Shown here: positions 26,858 through 34,353 of the stretch, piece by piece
Position numbering within the stretch: position 1 is the first letter of the stretch
How the letters are laid out: the number at the start of each line of letters is the position of its first letter
Assembly (NCBI GenBank): GCA_032128395.1
Contig: JAQBGV010000117.1
Span: 1 to 47,949, forward strand
Direction of reading: 5' to 3'
Origin: JAQBGV01 sp032128395
GTDB taxonomy: Bacteria > Planctomycetota > UBA8108 > UBA1146
Length of the DNA: 47,949 nucleotides
The notes under the pieces: model-generated
The model's database searches: none
Told to the model about the DNA's origin: nothing
Seen by the model: only the letters and a program-made list of their open reading frames with translations
Program-made: the position numbers and the translations under genes

Positions 26858-29013
26858 ACGCCAAAATCATCCTGATCTGCGGAACGGTACTCGCGCTCGG
26901 CGGCGTCGTGATCGTCTTCGCTCACGAAGGACACGACGCGATCACTGCAAAGGGCATTCGCATCGACGAGAAGGGGGTGCTCCACCTCGAGGAACCCGCG
27001 CAGAGGGCGATCGGAATCGCCCACGCAGAGGTGGAATTCGGGGGCATCGAGAAGACCGTTTCACTGAACGCACATGTCGTCACCCCGTGGAACCACCGCT
27101 CCTTCGTGAGTTCACGTCTGGAAGGGGTCGTGAAGCAGCTCCTCGTGCGGCAGGGTCAGGAGGTGAGCGCGGGAGAGACCCTCGCGGTGATCGAGAGCTT
27201 GCCCCTCGAGGCACTGCGCTGGCAGCTCGAGCAGTCCGGGATCGAGCTGGCCTTCGCCGAAGAGAACCTGCGGCGGGGCCGCGAACTCGGAGAGCGCATC
27301 ATCGCGGGGCGCGAACTGCTCTCCCTCGAGACGGCCCGCGATGACCGACGCAATGCGATGAGAACGGCGAGGAAGAAACTCGAAGAGATCGGCGATGAGG
27401 GTCGCGGAGACTACCTCGTGACCGCTCCGATCGGAGGGGTCGTCACCCATCTGGATGTCACGATCGGCCAACACGTCGAGCCCGCGGAGCATCTCTTCGA
27501 GGTCGCGAATCTCGACCGAGTTTGGGTGGAATGCGAAGTTCCGGATGCCCTGATCGCCCTGGTCGCACTGGGTCAGCCCGTGCGGTTCCATCCGTCCGCA
27601 TTCCCTGAGGAGCAGTTCATCGGGCACGTCGATCACATCGATCCATCCTTGGACCTTCGAGGAGTGCGGCGAGTCTGGGCTCGACTGGAGAACCGAGAGC
27701 AGACCCTGCTCCCCTCGATGTTCGGCCGAGCCGTAGTCGTGACGGAGTCCCGAGAGTCGGTGTTCGTGGTCCTTGCCGCCGGCATCGTGACGGATGGGGC
27801 GGAGCGCTACGCCTTCGTACGGGTGGAGGAGGGAGCGTACAAGAAGACCAACTTGATGCTCGGCATCGACGATGGAGATCGATTCGAGGTCACCGGGGGC
27901 CTCTACCCGGGAGACCTGGTCGTCACTACCGGGAACCACGAACTCTCATCGCTGTTCGTTCAAGGGACTCTGACCTTGAGCACCGAGGCGCGGACGAACA
28001 TCGGCCTCTCCTTCGAGGAGATCGACTATCAACCGGTCGGGGGGGTCCTCGAGCTCAATGCTCGCGTCGTCTCCCCTTCGGACCGGCGCGCCGTGGCGGC
28101 TTCGCGGATCTCCGGCAAGGTCGGGGAGATCCTGGTGTCGCCCGGAGAGGCAGTCGAAGCGGACCAGCCGCTCGCCACGCTGTCGAGTCTCGAACTCCAG
28201 AACGCCCAACTCGACCTGATTCAACTGCACCTGCGACTCGGCCTGCTCGGCAAGCAGCTCGCATTCATCGACACCCTGACGAGCCGGGGCATCTCTGCTC
28301 GCAAGGAGTTGCTCCGGCTGCAGAGCGAGTCGAACGAACTCCGAACTCGAGTCGATTCCCTGCAGCGCTCTCTGTTGCTGATGGGGTTGACCGGGAGCGA
28401 GATCGCGCAGGTCTTGGAAGGGCAGGAGACGATCCCCGGGATCACGGTGAGAGCCCCGATCGCCGGGAACGTCACGAGCGGAGCGGTCGTCCTGGGGCAG
28501 GTCGTGGAGAAGGGAGCGGTTCTCTTCGAGATCATCGATCCCACGCGACTCTGGATCGAGTCCAGGTTCTTCGAGCGCGACCTCGCCGAGCTCTTCCGAG
28601 GTGGAGTTCCCAAGGACGCCATCGTCCGCACCGTGGCGTACGAGGACCGCGAATGGACCGGACAACTCTCCTTCATCGACCGGAGCCTCGATCACGAGGG
28701 GAGGACCCTCATGGCCTGGATGGAGATCGACAATCTCGATGGATCGCTGATCAGCGGTATGCGCGCTTCGCTGATGCTCGAACTCGAGGAGTCGGCGGAG
28801 GAAGTGATCGCGGTCCCGCTCCGGGCGCTCCGACCCATCGGATCCAGGAACTACGTCTTCGTCGAGCAGGGCAAGGAGCTGAAGCGCGCCGAGGTCGTCC
28901 TCGGGCGGCGTGATGCACACTTCGCAGAGGTCCTGAGCGGGGTGTTCCCAGGCGATCGAGTCGTCGTTTCTGCCGTCAACGAGGTGAACAATGCGTACTC
29001 CGCGGTCAGATAG
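26854..29013 (+). CDS. Double-length membrane-fusion (adaptor) protein: two adaptor units in one chain
   Basis: 719 residues, nearly twice the usual 350-420 for CusB/CzcB adaptors. After an N-terminal anchor (LICGTVLALGGVVIVFAHEGHD, its end a His motif), unit one covers about 35-365: half-lipoyl segment RLEGVVKQLLVRQGQEVSAG, a helical hairpin, the second half YLVTAPIGGVVTHLDVTIG and beta-barrel segments. Unit two covers about 370-719 in the same order: RISGKVGEILVSPGEAVEAD, a longer hairpin, ITVRAPIAGNVTSGAVVLG, DPTRLWIESRFFERDLAEL. Adaptors link the inner pump to the outer channel, working as six copies per pump trimer; three tandem chains would supply six units (inference). GTG 26854 overlaps the channel gene's TGA. 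No stop or frameshift joins the halves. Confidence 0.88.
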   Translation: MNAKIILICGTVLALGGVVIVFAHEGHDAITAKGIRIDEKGVLHLEEPAQRAIGIAHAEVEFGGIEKTVSLNAHVVTPWNHRSFVSSRLEGVVKQLLVRQGQEVSAGETLAVIESLPLEALRWQLEQSGIELAFAEENLRRGRELGERIIAGRELLSLETARDDRRNAMRTARKKLEEIGDEGRGDYLVTAPIGGVVTHLDVTIGQHVEPAEHLFEVANLDRVWVECEVPDALIALVALGQPVRFHPSAFPEEQFIGHVDHIDPSLDLRGVRRVWARLENREQTLLPSMFGRAVVVTESRESVFVVLAAGIVTDGAERYAFVRVEEGAYKKTNLMLGIDDGDRFEVTGGLYPGDLVVTTGNHELSSLFVQGTLTLSTEARTNIGLSFEEIDYQPVGGVLELNARVVSPSDRRAVAASRISGKVGEILVSPGEAVEADQPLATLSSLELQNAQLDLIQLHLRLGLLGKQLAFIDTLTSRGISARKELLRLQSESNELRTRVDSLQRSLLLMGLTGSEIAQVLEGQETIPGITVRAPIAGNVTSGAVVLGQVVEKGAVLFEIIDPTRLWIESRFFERDLAELFRGGVPKDAIVRTVAYEDREWTGQLSFIDRSLDHEGRTLMAWMEIDNLDGSLISGMRASLMLELEESAEEVIAVPLRALRPIGSRNYVFVEQGKELKRAEVVLGRRDAHFAEVLSGVFPGDRVVVSAVNEVNNAYSAVR

Positions 29014-29022
29014 GAACGATCG

Positions 29023-32000
29023 ATGCTGAACAAGGTCATCGCGTTCTCGCTGAAGAACCGCCCCCTGATCGTCGGGGTCGCCCTCCTGGTCATCCTCTAC
29101 GGCGGCTATCTCGTCAGCCATCTCCGGGTCGATGTCCTCCCGGACCTGAATCGCCCCACGGTCACCATCATGACGGAGGCGGCGGGGCTCGCGCCGGAGG
29201 AGGTGGAAGTCCTCGTCACGTTCCCCATCGAATCGATGATGAACGGCGCGACCAACGTGAAGCGCGTGCGTTCCGCGAGCGGGATCGGCCTCTCCATCGT
29301 CTTCGTGGAGTTCGACTGGGGCACCGACATCCTGGAGGACCGCCAGATCGTCGCCGAGAGACTGCTCCTCGCCCGCGAACGGCTCCCCGAGGGGGTGGAG
29401 TCCGTCATGACCCCGATCTCCTCGATCATGGGCGAAATCATGCTCGTCGGGCTCCGGAGCAGCGACGGATCGACGTCTCCGATGGAGATCCGGACCCTCG
29501 CGGAGTGGAGCCTCAGACCCCAGCTCCTGGCGATCTCCGGCATCTCCCAGGTCACGGTCCTCGGCGGCGGACTCAAACAGTACCAGGTGATCACGACCCC
29601 TCGTCGGCTCCAGCAGTACGACGTCACGTTGCAGCAGCTCACGAGGGCGGTGGAAGCAGCCAACGTCAATGTCGGGGGGGGGTTCCTCCTCGAGGACCGT
29701 CAGGAGTTCCTGATCCGGGTCCTCGGTCGGGTGAACGCACTCGAGGAGATCGGCGAAGCCGTCGTGAAGTCCTCCGCCCCCTCCCCGGTCCTCGTGAAGC
29801 ACGTCGCCGACATCCGGTTCGGTCCACCGGTTCGCCGCGGCGACGGCAGCGTCGACGGTGAGCCCGCCGTGATCATGGCGATCCAGAAACAACCGGGGGT
29901 GGACACCCTCGAGGTGACGGCAGCGGTCCGGGAGGCGCTTGCGAAGACGCGGGCGTCGCTCCCCCCCGACATCGTGATCCACGACGAGATCTTCCTCCAG
30001 GAAGAGTTCATCCACGCCGCCATCAGCAACGTCATCGAAGCGCTGCGGGACGGCGCGATCCTCGTGGTGATCGTGTTGTTCCTGTTCCTGTGGAACTTTC
30101 GGACGTCGTTGATCAACCTCACGGCGATTCCGCTCTCGATGATCTCCACCGTGCTCGTCTTCGATTGGTACGGGATGAGCATCAATACGATGACCCTCGG
30201 CGGACTCGCCGTCGCGATCGGTGAGCTCGTCGATGATTCCATCGTCGATGTCGAGAACATCTTCCGGCGCTTGAAGGAGAACCGCCAGAAGGAGGAGCCG
30301 GAACCCTCCATCGCCGTCGTCTTCAAAGCCTCGTCCGAGATCCGGAACTCGATCGTCTACGCGACCCTGATCGTCGGGGTGGTGGTGGTGCCGCTCCTCG
30401 ATCTCGGCGGGGTCGAGGGGCGGATGTTCGCCCCGGTGGCGATCTCCTACATCCTCGCCCTCGCCTCTTCCCTCCTGGTCTCGATCACGGTCACCCCCGT
30501 CCTCGCCTCCTATCTCCTCCCTCGGGCGAAGATCACCGAGCGATCGAAGGACGCATTCCTCCTCGCTGGTCTGAAGCGCGTGAACCGTGCGGTGGTCGGG
30601 GTGGCGCTGGCGAACCCGATCAAGGTCCTAGTCGGCGCGTTCCTGGCCATGGTCCCCGCGGTGATCGCCTACCTCGGGTGTGGCGGTGAGTTCCTCCCCC
30701 CCTTCAACGAGGGAACGTTCACGGTCAACGTCATCGCGGCGCCCGGCACGTCCCTCGAGGAGTCGAACCGCCTCGGTGGCATCGCGGAGGCCATCATCGG
30801 GGACGTTCCGGAGGTTTCATCGACGGCACGTCGAACCGGCCGGGCCGAACTCGATGAACACGCCGAGAACGTCAACTACTCGGAGATCGACGTTCGACTC
30901 CTCGCGAGCACACGCTCCCGCGACGAGATCATGGCGGAGATCCGCGACGGTCTCGCGTACATGCCCGGCGTGCTCGTCAACGTCGGCCAGCCGATCTCCC
31001 ACCGGATCGACCACCTACTCTCCGGGATCCGCGCCCAGATCGCAGTGAAGATCTTCGGCCCCGATCTCCCCACCCTTCGAACGAAGGCCCAGGAGTTCTA
31101 CGACCAGATCAGTGGGGTGGCGGGAGTGGTCGACCTCCAGGTCGAACAGCAGGTCGAGGTGCCGCAGGTACAGATTCGGCTCGATGCTCTGGAGATCCAG
31201 AGATACGGACTGACCAAGGAGGAGGTCGCAGAGACCCTGGAGACCGCTCTCGAGGGGCGGATCGTCTCGGAGGTACTCGAGGAACAGCGGGTCTTCGATC
31301 TCGTGGTCTGGTTCGACGAGAGCTCTCGGAACGACCCGAGTGTCATCTCGAGAACGCTGATCGAGACGCCCGGCGGGGAGCGGTTGCCGCTCTCGGCGTT
31401 CGCGACGGTCGAACGCACCACCGGTCCCAATACGATCAATCGCGAGAACGTCATGCGGCGGATCGTCGTCCAGTGCAACGTGCAGGGACGGGATCTCGCC
31501 GGAGTCATCCAGGACATCCGCGCCTTGGAGTCACAGCTCGAGCTCCCTCGTGAGTACTTCGTGCAGTACGGGGGACAGTTCGAGGCCCAACAGGCGGCGA
31601 TGCAACGCATCTACATCTTGAGCATCTTCGCCCTGCTCGCAGTCTTCGCACTCTTGATGAAGGTCCTGGGTTCCTGGGTCGGGGCGCTGCAATGCATGGT
31701 CAATCTTCCCCTCGCATTCATCGGCGGCGTGATCGCGGTCTACCTCTTCGGTGACAAGACGCTCTCCGTCGCTTCCCTGATCGGGTTTCTCACCCTGACG
31801 GGGATCGTGATGCGCAACGGAATCATGATGATCTCTCACTACATTCACCTGATGCGGTACGAGGGAGAGTCGTTCGACGAGAAGATGATCATCCGCGGAA
31901 CGCTGGAACGCCTGGCGCCCGTCTTGATGACCGCCGTGACGACGACTCTGGGGCTCGTTCCGCTGGCTCTGGGCAAGGGGGAGACCGGGAAGGAGATGCT

Positions 32001-32214
32001 GCACCCCCTGGCGATCGTCGTCATCGGAGGTCTGATCTCCAGCACGATCCTGTCGCAGTTGGTGACACCGGCTCTCTTCTTCAGATTTGGCCGGCGGGCA
32101 TACGGAGAGACCCCGAATGAGAACGTGGAAGCAGGCGAAGAACATCTCGTGCCACGAGATCTCCTCGCCTTCGCGAATCGTGTGGAAGAACGAGAACAGA
32201 AGGAGAAACCATGA
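29023..32214 (+). CDS. Heavy-metal efflux RND pump (CusA/CzcA family)
   Basis: 1063 residues, typical of HME-RND inner-membrane proton antiporters. It has the N-terminal helix and porter start (RPLIVGVALLVILYGGYLV, LRVDVLPDLNRPTVTI), the TM4 signature IGELVDDSIVDVENIFRRL near residue 400, the porter block GEFLPPFNEGTFTVNVI and the second half GFLTLTGIVMRNGIMMISHY. The TM4 Asp matching CusA Asp405 is present. CusA's copper-path methionines 403, 410 and 573 align, from memory, to Leu, Asp and Asn here, so Cu(I)/Ag(I) transport is unlikely and a divalent metal is more plausible. It begins 9 bases after the adaptor gene, and its stop overlaps the next ATG. The last 50 residues extend into a charged cytoplasmic tail. 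Confidence 0.92.
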   Translation: MLNKVIAFSLKNRPLIVGVALLVILYGGYLVSHLRVDVLPDLNRPTVTIMTEAAGLAPEEVEVLVTFPIESMMNGATNVKRVRSASGIGLSIVFVEFDWGTDILEDRQIVAERLLLARERLPEGVESVMTPISSIMGEIMLVGLRSSDGSTSPMEIRTLAEWSLRPQLLAISGISQVTVLGGGLKQYQVITTPRRLQQYDVTLQQLTRAVEAANVNVGGGFLLEDRQEFLIRVLGRVNALEEIGEAVVKSSAPSPVLVKHVADIRFGPPVRRGDGSVDGEPAVIMAIQKQPGVDTLEVTAAVREALAKTRASLPPDIVIHDEIFLQEEFIHAAISNVIEALRDGAILVVIVLFLFLWNFRTSLINLTAIPLSMISTVLVFDWYGMSINTMTLGGLAVAIGELVDDSIVDVENIFRRLKENRQKEEPEPSIAVVFKASSEIRNSIVYATLIVGVVVVPLLDLGGVEGRMFAPVAISYILALASSLLVSITVTPVLASYLLPRAKITERSKDAFLLAGLKRVNRAVVGVALANPIKVLVGAFLAMVPAVIAYLGCGGEFLPPFNEGTFTVNVIAAPGTSLEESNRLGGIAEAIIGDVPEVSSTARRTGRAELDEHAENVNYSEIDVRLLASTRSRDEIMAEIRDGLAYMPGVLVNVGQPISHRIDHLLSGIRAQIAVKIFGPDLPTLRTKAQEFYDQISGVAGVVDLQVEQQVEVPQVQIRLDALEIQRYGLTKEEVAETLETALEGRIVSEVLEEQRVFDLVVWFDESSRNDPSVISRTLIETPGGERLPLSAFATVERTTGPNTINRENVMRRIVVQCNVQGRDLAGVIQDIRALESQLELPREYFVQYGGQFEAQQAAMQRIYILSIFALLAVFALLMKVLGSWVGALQCMVNLPLAFIGGVIAVYLFGDKTLSVASLIGFLTLTGIVMRNGIMMISHYIHLMRYEGESFDEKMIIRGTLERLAPVLMTAVTTTLGLVPLALGKGETGKEMLHPLAIVVIGGLISSTILSQLVTPALFFRFGRRAYGETPNENVEAGEEHLVPRDLLAFANRVEEREQKEKP

Positions 32215-32660
32215 AACAGCTGATCGTCGCAGCTGCGCTGTGCAACTTTGCGCTGCTGGGGTGCACGGGAGATAGTGGACACGATGATGGACATGAACAT
32301 GGCGGTGGAGGGAATGTCACGGTACCGGATCACTACGCGGACGCGGTCGCGAAGTGCGAAGAGCTCTCGGAGAAGATCGAACACTTGATCGAGAGCGGCA
32401 AGCTCGACCAGGTTCACTCCGCGGCTGCGGACATCCAGAAGGTGGCCGAGAAGCTCGCAGATCTCGCCAAGAAGGACCTTCCGCCCGGTGACCTGCGAGA
32501 GGTGAACGTCAATGCGCGCAAGTTGGCGGGGATGTTCAGCGCCATCGATGAGGCTGCGGATTCCGGAAAGAAGGACGAGACGATCCGGATCCACCGCGAG
32601 ATGAAGGCGCTCATCGATGCGCTGAAGGCACATGCAAAGGAGGATCATGACGATCACTGA
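32211..32660 (+). CDS. His-rich lipoprotein with helical domain (metal-efflux partner)
   Basis: 149 residues. The ATG overlaps the pump's TGA (ATGA). A lipobox (FALLGC) places the lipid-anchored Cys at residue 18, followed by a metal-ligand run GHDDGHEHGG. Residues 36-140 form a helical domain (VPDHYADAV, HLIESGKLDQVHSAAADI, AIDEAADSGKKDETI) and the protein ends HAKEDHDDH. The same helical domain and His/Asp end occur in the 269-residue protein two genes downstream. A periplasmic metal-binding or delivery role for the pump is inferred from ligands and position; no known family name could be attached. Confidence 0.75.
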   Translation: MKQLIVAAALCNFALLGCTGDSGHDDGHEHGGGGNVTVPDHYADAVAKCEELSEKIEHLIESGKLDQVHSAAADIQKVAEKLADLAKKDLPPGDLREVNVNARKLAGMFSAIDEAADSGKKDETIRIHREMKALIDALKAHAKEDHDDH

Positions 32661-32946
32661 GCGGAGGGTGTTCGCTGCTCTGAGTCTGGTGACGCTAGTG
32701 TCGGCGTGCGTGAGTGCGCCGCATCTCGCGCAATCGTCCGAAGTCATCGCCATGCAGAAGTCCGGGGTGGGGGATCCTGCGCTCTTGGAGTGGGTCAAGG
32801 ACCATTCCCGTAGCTTCGACCTCTCCGACTCCGACATTGCGGATCTGGCGGAGGCCGGAGTGAGTGAACAGGTCATCGAGGCGATGCTCGAACGTTCCGA
32901 GGAGCATCATGAAGGGGGCGGTCGTTCCCATGGACACGACCACTAG
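32647..32946 (+). CDS. Small His-tailed lipoprotein of the metal-efflux operon
   Basis: 99 residues from ATG 32647, which overlaps the previous gene by 14 bases and follows AAGGAGG at close spacing; an ATG at 32632 is possible. The leader ends in a lipobox (LVTLVSAC). The middle is a short helical unit (VIAMQKSGVGDPALLEWV, SDSDIADLAEAGVSEQVI) typical of small bacterial lipoproteins that predict helical hairpins. The C-terminus is His-rich (EEHHEGGGRSHGHDH). It probably binds metal in the periplasm next to the pump. Confidence 0.7.
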   Translation: MTITERRVFAALSLVTLVSACVSAPHLAQSSEVIAMQKSGVGDPALLEWVKDHSRSFDLSDSDIADLAEAGVSEQVIEAMLERSEEHHEGGGRSHGHDH

Positions 32947-32970
32947 AACTGTGTGGAGAGAGGAATTGCC

Positions 32971-33780
32971 GTGAGACGCATCCTATGGGTCGCCGTTTCG
33001 CTCGCGTGCGCGCCGCTCGGCGCGTTCGGTCAAGAACATGGACATGGTGGAGAGGAGAAGGGTGGGAAGGCCGAGATCCGGGTCTATCTGGCGGATCAGG
33101 CCAAGAAACCGGTGGACCTGACCGGAATCACCGCGACCGTCATCGTCGAACCCGTCGGCGGGAAGAAGAGGGTCCTCCGCACGGAGGTCGTCACGCCCAA
33201 GGGATCCAGCAAGAAGGGCATCGGGCACGGCGGAGAGGTCCGGAGCGCGGAGAAGTACTTCGTGGAATTCGTGGTGGTGAAGCCCCACGAACACGAGGGC
33301 GGCCACGATGAGGGTGAAGAGCAGACGAAGGATGCCACGCCGTACTTCAGGGTGGCTCTCGAGCCCCTGGATCCGAAATTCGCAGCCGTCGTCATCGTCC
33401 GGATCGGGGACAAGACGTTCAACGTGAAAGGCTTCGAGCATCCCCCGGCGGTTCCGAACGACTACGCGGGAGCGGTCGGTCGCTTCGAGGAGCACCTGGC
33501 CGCGATCCAGGTCCTGATCGACCACGATGATCTCGAGAGTGTCCATGCGATCGCGGAGAAGATCTCCTACGTCTGTGAGAAGCTCCCCGATCTCGCGTCA
33601 CGCGACGACCGAGCGGAAGTGGGGAAGACCTGCAAGATCGTCATCGGGTTGTTCCGGGAGATCGACGCCGCTGCGGATGCCGGGCACAAACGGGAGACCA
33701 TCGACGTCCTCGTCAAGTACAAGAAGAACCTCGCCGAGCTTCAAAAGCACGCGAAGAAGGGAGACCACGACCACCAGTAG
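32971..33780 (+). CDS. Exported two-domain His-rich protein sharing the helical domain
   Basis: GTG 32971 is chosen because AGAGGA lies 6 bases upstream. A signal peptide ends near FGQ and is followed by EHGHGGEEKGG. Residues about 35-155 form a beta-rich domain (KAEIRVYLADQAKKPVDLTG, PYFRVALEPLDPKFAAVVIV) with a His-rich insert (KPHEHEGGHDEGEE). Residues 160-269 repeat the helical domain of the 149-residue lipoprotein: VPNDYAGAV, LIDHDDLESVHAIAEKI, EIDAAADAGHKRETI and the end KKGDHDH. No transmembrane helix follows the leader. Last gene of the operon; a hairpin lies about 50 bases downstream. Confidence 0.75.
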   Translation: MRRILWVAVSLACAPLGAFGQEHGHGGEEKGGKAEIRVYLADQAKKPVDLTGITATVIVEPVGGKKRVLRTEVVTPKGSSKKGIGHGGEVRSAEKYFVEFVVVKPHEHEGGHDEGEEQTKDATPYFRVALEPLDPKFAAVVIVRIGDKTFNVKGFEHPPAVPNDYAGAVGRFEEHLAAIQVLIDHDDLESVHAIAEKISYVCEKLPDLASRDDRAEVGKTCKIVIGLFREIDAAADAGHKRETIDVLVKYKKNLAELQKHAKKGDHDHQ

Positions 33781-33831
33781 GCTCTTCTGGAGAGAACTGA
33801 CGATCGGCCACGGCTCCCGCTCCGGAGTCCG

Positions 33832-33877
33832 GGAGGCGAGGTCACCGGGCCGTCCGTAGATCCGGTCCCTCGCCTCC
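33832..33877 (+). terminator. Hairpin after the metal-efflux operon
   Basis: GGAGGCGAGG (33832-33841) pairs perfectly with CCTCGCCTCC (33868-33877), and an inner pair ACCGG/CCGGT extends the stem. It lies 51 bases after the last stop. There is no T run, so termination may be weak or factor-dependent. Confidence 0.5.
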
Positions 33878-33994
33878 GCCGGCTGATCGTGCTCCTTTCG
33901 ACGGGTGATCTCGAGGGGTACGATGGAGTTCGGCGCTCGTACCTACGAGTGGATCGCAGCTTCCCGCGGGTGGCTCATGGAGCGGAGTCAAACC

Positions 33995-34135
33995 ATGTCG
34001 CTCTCCAGTCTCTCTCGGTTGCGTCTCCGGTCAGCGGTGCTCTTGCTGCTCGCCATGATCCTCACATCTCCCGCCTACTCCGTGACCCTTCTCGTCCCAT
34101 CGCAATACCCCACCATTCAGGAAGCACCTTCGTAG
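33995..34135 (+). pseudogene. Remnant: signal peptide and first strand of a right-handed beta-helix protein
   Basis: ATG 33995 encodes a good signal peptide (AVLLLLAMILTSPAYS) and then TLLVPSQYPTIQEA, the opening typical of parallel beta-helix proteins. Only four more codons follow (P S, then TAG). The other several hundred residues expected are absent. In the +2 frame from about 34115 another signal-peptide-like piece appears (VALASVLFGSMSWSQ, stop at 34206). Two broken 5' ends seem joined here. Confidence 0.6.
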
Positions 34136-34353
34136 CTCTTGCGAGCGTCCTCTTCGGTTCGATGAGCTGGTCGCAAGAAGGACGAGACTCCTACAGAGCC
34201 GGCTGAGACGCGCTCGGCACAGGAGCAACCGTCGCCCCCAACCATGCCGAGCGGCAGTCCTGGCAATGCTTGCGGATTGATGGACCACTTGAGCTTTCGT
34301 TCGTGAATTGCAGTGGTTTCATCAGTCCATGTCCTCACTCAGATGTTGGCCGC

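Larger units (their letters stand above)
33781..34353. other. Rearranged intergenic region between the efflux operon and copA
   Basis: The 573 bases hold the hairpin at 33832-33877 and the gene remnants at 33995-34206. From about 34207 to 34353 nothing recognisable is seen, although this stretch is less GC-rich in appearance and lies directly after the convergent copA gene. Confidence 0.55.

Noticed and set aside
27946..30015. 689-codon minus-strand frame across adaptor and pump genes
   Set aside because: It spans two well-supported genes on the plus strand and shows low-complexity Asp/Glu/Arg composition typical of an antisense shadow.
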